Of a stretch of DNA of 64,000 nucleotides, positions 61,617-64,000 are shown in pieces (position 1 is the stretch's first letter; the number at the start of each line of letters is the position of its first letter). A program made the translations under genes and the position numbers. The stretch comes from Clostridium_B lapidicellarium (GTDB taxonomy: Bacteria; Bacillota; Clostridia; Clostridiales; Clostridiaceae): NCBI RefSeq assembly GCF_041224415.1, contig NZ_JBGFFE010000008.1, positions 1 through 64,000 on the forward strand, given 5' to 3'. The notes under the pieces were generated by a model. It did no database searches and was not told the origin of the DNA. It saw nothing but the letters and a program-made list of their open reading frames with translations.

Positions 61617-62720
61617 ATGAAAGTATTACAAATTATATCTGGGAATGATACGGGCGGCGGCGGAAATCATGTTTTGAATCTGAGCTTTTATTCGAGACGC
61701 ATGTTTGACTGCACCTTAGGTACTATAGGTGGAGGAGGACTTTATGAGAGAAGTAAAAGACTTGGTGTGAATACGGTGAAATTCAAGAGAAGCATTACTT
61801 ATGACAGTTTTATATTGAAATATATAGAGGAGAATAAGATTGATATTGTAAATTTCCACGGTGCCAGAGCCTTTTTTGTGCATTACTTCCTAAAAAACAA
61901 AATAAATATACCTGCGGTTGCCACAGTACATAGTGATTTCAGAAAAGATTTTTTAAACAGTAAAATTAAATATAAGATTTTTACACCTTTAAGCAAAGCT
62001 GGTTTGAAGAGTTTTGGCAACTATATATGTGTATCCGACTATATAAAAGATATTCTAGATGAAGAAAATTTCAGGGGGAAAAAATTTAGGGTCAGCAATG
62101 GAATTGCCGGCGATGGGATAGTTCTGAAAAAAGATAGGAATGGTATAAGGAAAAAATATAATATATCCGATAGGGATTTTGTATATGTAAATGTGGCTAG
62201 GATGCACCCTGTAAAAAATCAAATGTCGCTTGTGGAGGCATTTGGAATTGTCAGAGATAAAGTAAAAAACGTAAAGCTCATTATAGTTGGAGATGGTTCG
62301 GAAGAGCTTAAACTGAGGAATTTGATTGTAGATCTGGCACTGCAGGAAGATGTGATACTTGCAGGATACAGTGAGAATGCCATAGATTTTATGAATGCGG
62401 GAGATGTAGGCATATTGACGTCATTTAGCGAAGGCGGGGCACCTCCTATGGTACTGCTTGAAAGTGCTGCTGTAAAAAAGCCTTTTATAGCTCCCAGAGT
62501 CGGTGACATGGATACAATTTTAGATGACGATTCCATATTTTTAGTAGATCCGAATTCTGTAGAAGACATAAGTAATAAAATGAAATTGGCTTTTGACAGA
62601 AGAGAATACATGCAGGGTATGGGAGAAAGATTGTATGATATCTGCAAAAAAAAATTTTCAATGAATAATTTTTGCAGACAGTACAATGATATATACAGCA
62701 GGATACTTTCCCAAGAATAG
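61617..62720 (+). CDS. GT4 glycosyltransferase
   Basis: This 367-residue GT-B enzyme begins VLQIISGNDTGGGGNHVLNL. The donor domain has VARMHPVKNQMSLVEAF, VGDGSEELKLRNL and the EX7E motif in SEGGAPPMVLLESAA. The ATG at 61617 lies close behind AAGGTGG; the in-frame TTG at 61602 overlaps that site. It lies between the ligase-like gene and the second flippase. Confidence 0.92.
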   Translation: MKVLQIISGNDTGGGGNHVLNLSFYSRRMFDCTLGTIGGGGLYERSKRLGVNTVKFKRSITYDSFILKYIEENKIDIVNFHGARAFFVHYFLKNKINIPAVATVHSDFRKDFLNSKIKYKIFTPLSKAGLKSFGNYICVSDYIKDILDEENFRGKKFRVSNGIAGDGIVLKKDRNGIRKKYNISDRDFVYVNVARMHPVKNQMSLVEAFGIVRDKVKNVKLIIVGDGSEELKLRNLIVDLALQEDVILAGYSENAIDFMNAGDVGILTSFSEGGAPPMVLLESAAVKKPFIAPRVGDMDTILDDDSIFLVDPNSVEDISNKMKLAFDRREYMQGMGERLYDICKKKFSMNNFCRQYNDIYSRILSQE

Positions 62721-62735
62721 TTGGAAGTGGATAAG

Positions 62736-64000
62736 ATGGCAGGAAAAAAAGTGATAAAAAGTTCCATTATAGTAATGCTCCTCATAATAGGGGGTAAAAT
62801 TTTAGCATTAGTGAGAGATGCGCTTATAGCGGACAAATTTGGTGCAACTTATATAACTGACATATATAATTTTTCATTGGGATTCGTTTATCTTTTAACT
62901 ACTATAAGCTATGGACTTACTACAACTTTCATACCGCTTAATTCGGAACATATTGAACACAGCAGCAGCAGGAAGAGGAATAGGTTTGTGAACAACATTA
63001 TAAATCTTTCCACCTTTTTTACAATTATAATTACAGCTTTGCTTATTATATTTTCAAAACAGATAATATATGTATTCGGACATGGATTTACTGCAAATGT
63101 AAATATATATAGCCAGGCGGTTGAAATAATCAGAATAATGCTGTTGTCCCTTGTATTTGTCACTTTGCAGAGTGTAGTTACAGGAGTGCTTCAGTCTCAC
63201 AAAAAATTTTATGAACCTGCAGCCATGGCACTGTCTTCTAATTTGGTCTATATAGTTTATTTGGTATTTTTAACGTCCAAATATGGGATAAAAGGTTTTG
63301 CCGTAGCTACTGTAATTGGATTTTTCGTTCAATTTGCCATAAATGTTCCAAGGTACAGGAAACTTGGGTACAGGTATAAGTTTGTCATGGATATAAAGGA
63401 CAAAGATGCCCGTTCCATGTTTAAACTGATGGTACCTATAATTATAAGTACCTCAGTTGTGCAGTTGAATTTGTTTATAAACAGGTCTTTTGCAAACAAT
63501 ATATATTTTGGAGCTGTTACGGTACTGGATTACTCCAACAAGATAAATACCCTGGCTTATGAAGTATTTGCCATAGGAATTGCCATGATCGTATATCCAA
63601 CTCTTTCGGAGCTGGCAGCAAAGAGAAATATTTTAGAGTATAAGAAGGCCCTGGTCAATTCTATAAATATAATAATGATAATCATGATACCTGCGGCAAT
63701 TGCCATAGGGGTATTGAGACATCCTCTTGTAAATTTGATCTTTAGACGGGGAGCTTTTAATCTTACAGCTTCAAATTTGACTTCCAGTGCACTTTTATTC
63801 TACTGTCCTGCAATGATTGCCTATGGGGTCAGGGATATATTGAATAAAGCTTTTTATTCCATTAAAGATGCAAGGACCCCTATGGTAAACAGTTTTATAG
63901 GGATAATTGTAAATATAATTATAAATTTTATTCTTGTAAAATATATGAAAGTTTCCGGGTTGACTTTGGCTACTACGATTTCTACGATTATAACCACAGT
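62736..64000 (+). CDS. MurJ/MviN-family flippase (second copy), truncated by the window edge
   Basis: The open frame runs from the ATG at 62736 to the end without a stop, giving at least 421 residues of a polytopic protein. It opens with IIVMLLIIGGKILALVRDALIADKFG and later has RDILNKAFYSIKDARTPMVN, both typical of the MurJ family. It differs clearly from the copy at 53103, so it is not a recent duplicate. GGAAGTGG lies before the ATG. It probably exports a second lipid-linked glycan or an assembly intermediate. Confidence 0.9.
   Translation, partial: MAGKKVIKSSIIVMLLIIGGKILALVRDALIADKFGATYITDIYNFSLGFVYLLTTISYGLTTTFIPLNSEHIEHSSSRKRNRFVNNIINLSTFFTIIITALLIIFSKQIIYVFGHGFTANVNIYSQAVEIIRIMLLSLVFVTLQSVVTGVLQSHKKFYEPAAMALSSNLVYIVYLVFLTSKYGIKGFAVATVIGFFVQFAINVPRYRKLGYRYKFVMDIKDKDARSMFKLMVPIIISTSVVQLNLFINRSFANNIYFGAVTVLDYSNKINTLAYEVFAIGIAMIVYPTLSELAAKRNILEYKKALVNSINIIMIIMIPAAIAIGVLRHPLVNLIFRRGAFNLTASNLTSSALLFYCPAMIAYGVRDILNKAFYSIKDARTPMVNSFIGIIVNIIINFILVKYMKVSGLTLATTISTIITT

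Overview
The window is AT-rich, low-GC Firmicute DNA and fits a spore-forming Clostridium (sensu stricto). The signs are strong GGAGG-type ribosome binding sites, frequent TTG and GTG starts, AGA/AGG-dominated arginine codons, T-box control of tRNA synthetases, a YtxC-type sporulation gene, a BclB-like spore-surface protein and the GatD/MurT pair. I do not assign a species.

Positions 1-15000 are mostly housekeeping. They hold murT-gatD (lipid II amidation, minus strand), pckA, uppP, a lysine/threonine block asd-dapA-dapB followed by metF, and a convergent PatA-like aminotransferase. Next come an ABC exporter with a VanRS-like two-component system and five tRNAs (Val-Asp-Phe-Gly-Cys, minus strand, one promoter). 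Positions 15000-24400 are translation genes: ytxC, T-box(Thr)-thrS, leader-infC-rpmI-rplT, T-box(Phe)-pheS-pheT and zapA.

Positions 24400-32750 form an accessory island. Three plus-strand sugar-transfer genes, one of them a glycosyltransferase-methyltransferase fusion, converge on a minus-strand pair: a large collagen-like protein (DNRLRE-like N-terminus, about 160 Gly-X-Y triplets, BclB-like C-terminus) and a SunS-like glycosyltransferase with a helical repeat tail. I read this as a spore- or cell-surface glycoprotein with its own decoration enzymes. The collagen-like gene is broken here only by an assembly join: an exact 157-bp duplication flanks a single N, and removing one copy plus the N restores an in-frame 863-residue ORF.

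Positions 32900-43300 hold a U32 peptidase/RlhA-like gene, mutS2, an FMN-dependent hydroxyacid oxidase, an orphan phosphate butyryltransferase-like gene, a convergent Orn/Lys/Arg decarboxylase and a phosphoglucomutase.

From 43300 to the right edge is a long plus-strand surface-polysaccharide locus. It has a TPR protein, galU, a CapD-type dehydratase, several glycosyltransferases, two polymerase/ligase-like membrane proteins, an acyltransferase, two MurJ-type flippases and a lone solute-binding lipoprotein. It also has four of the five steps to a UDP-2,3-diacetamido-uronic acid (WbpA, WbpB/WlbA, WbpD and WbpI types), with no WbpE-type aminotransferase in view. The second flippase gene runs off the right end.

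Points most worth checking are the collagen/glycosylation island, the non-standard start codons of murT (ATT) and infC (ATA), a response regulator without the conserved receiver lysine, the incomplete diacetamido-uronate set, and several unexplained hairpins or palindromes between genes.
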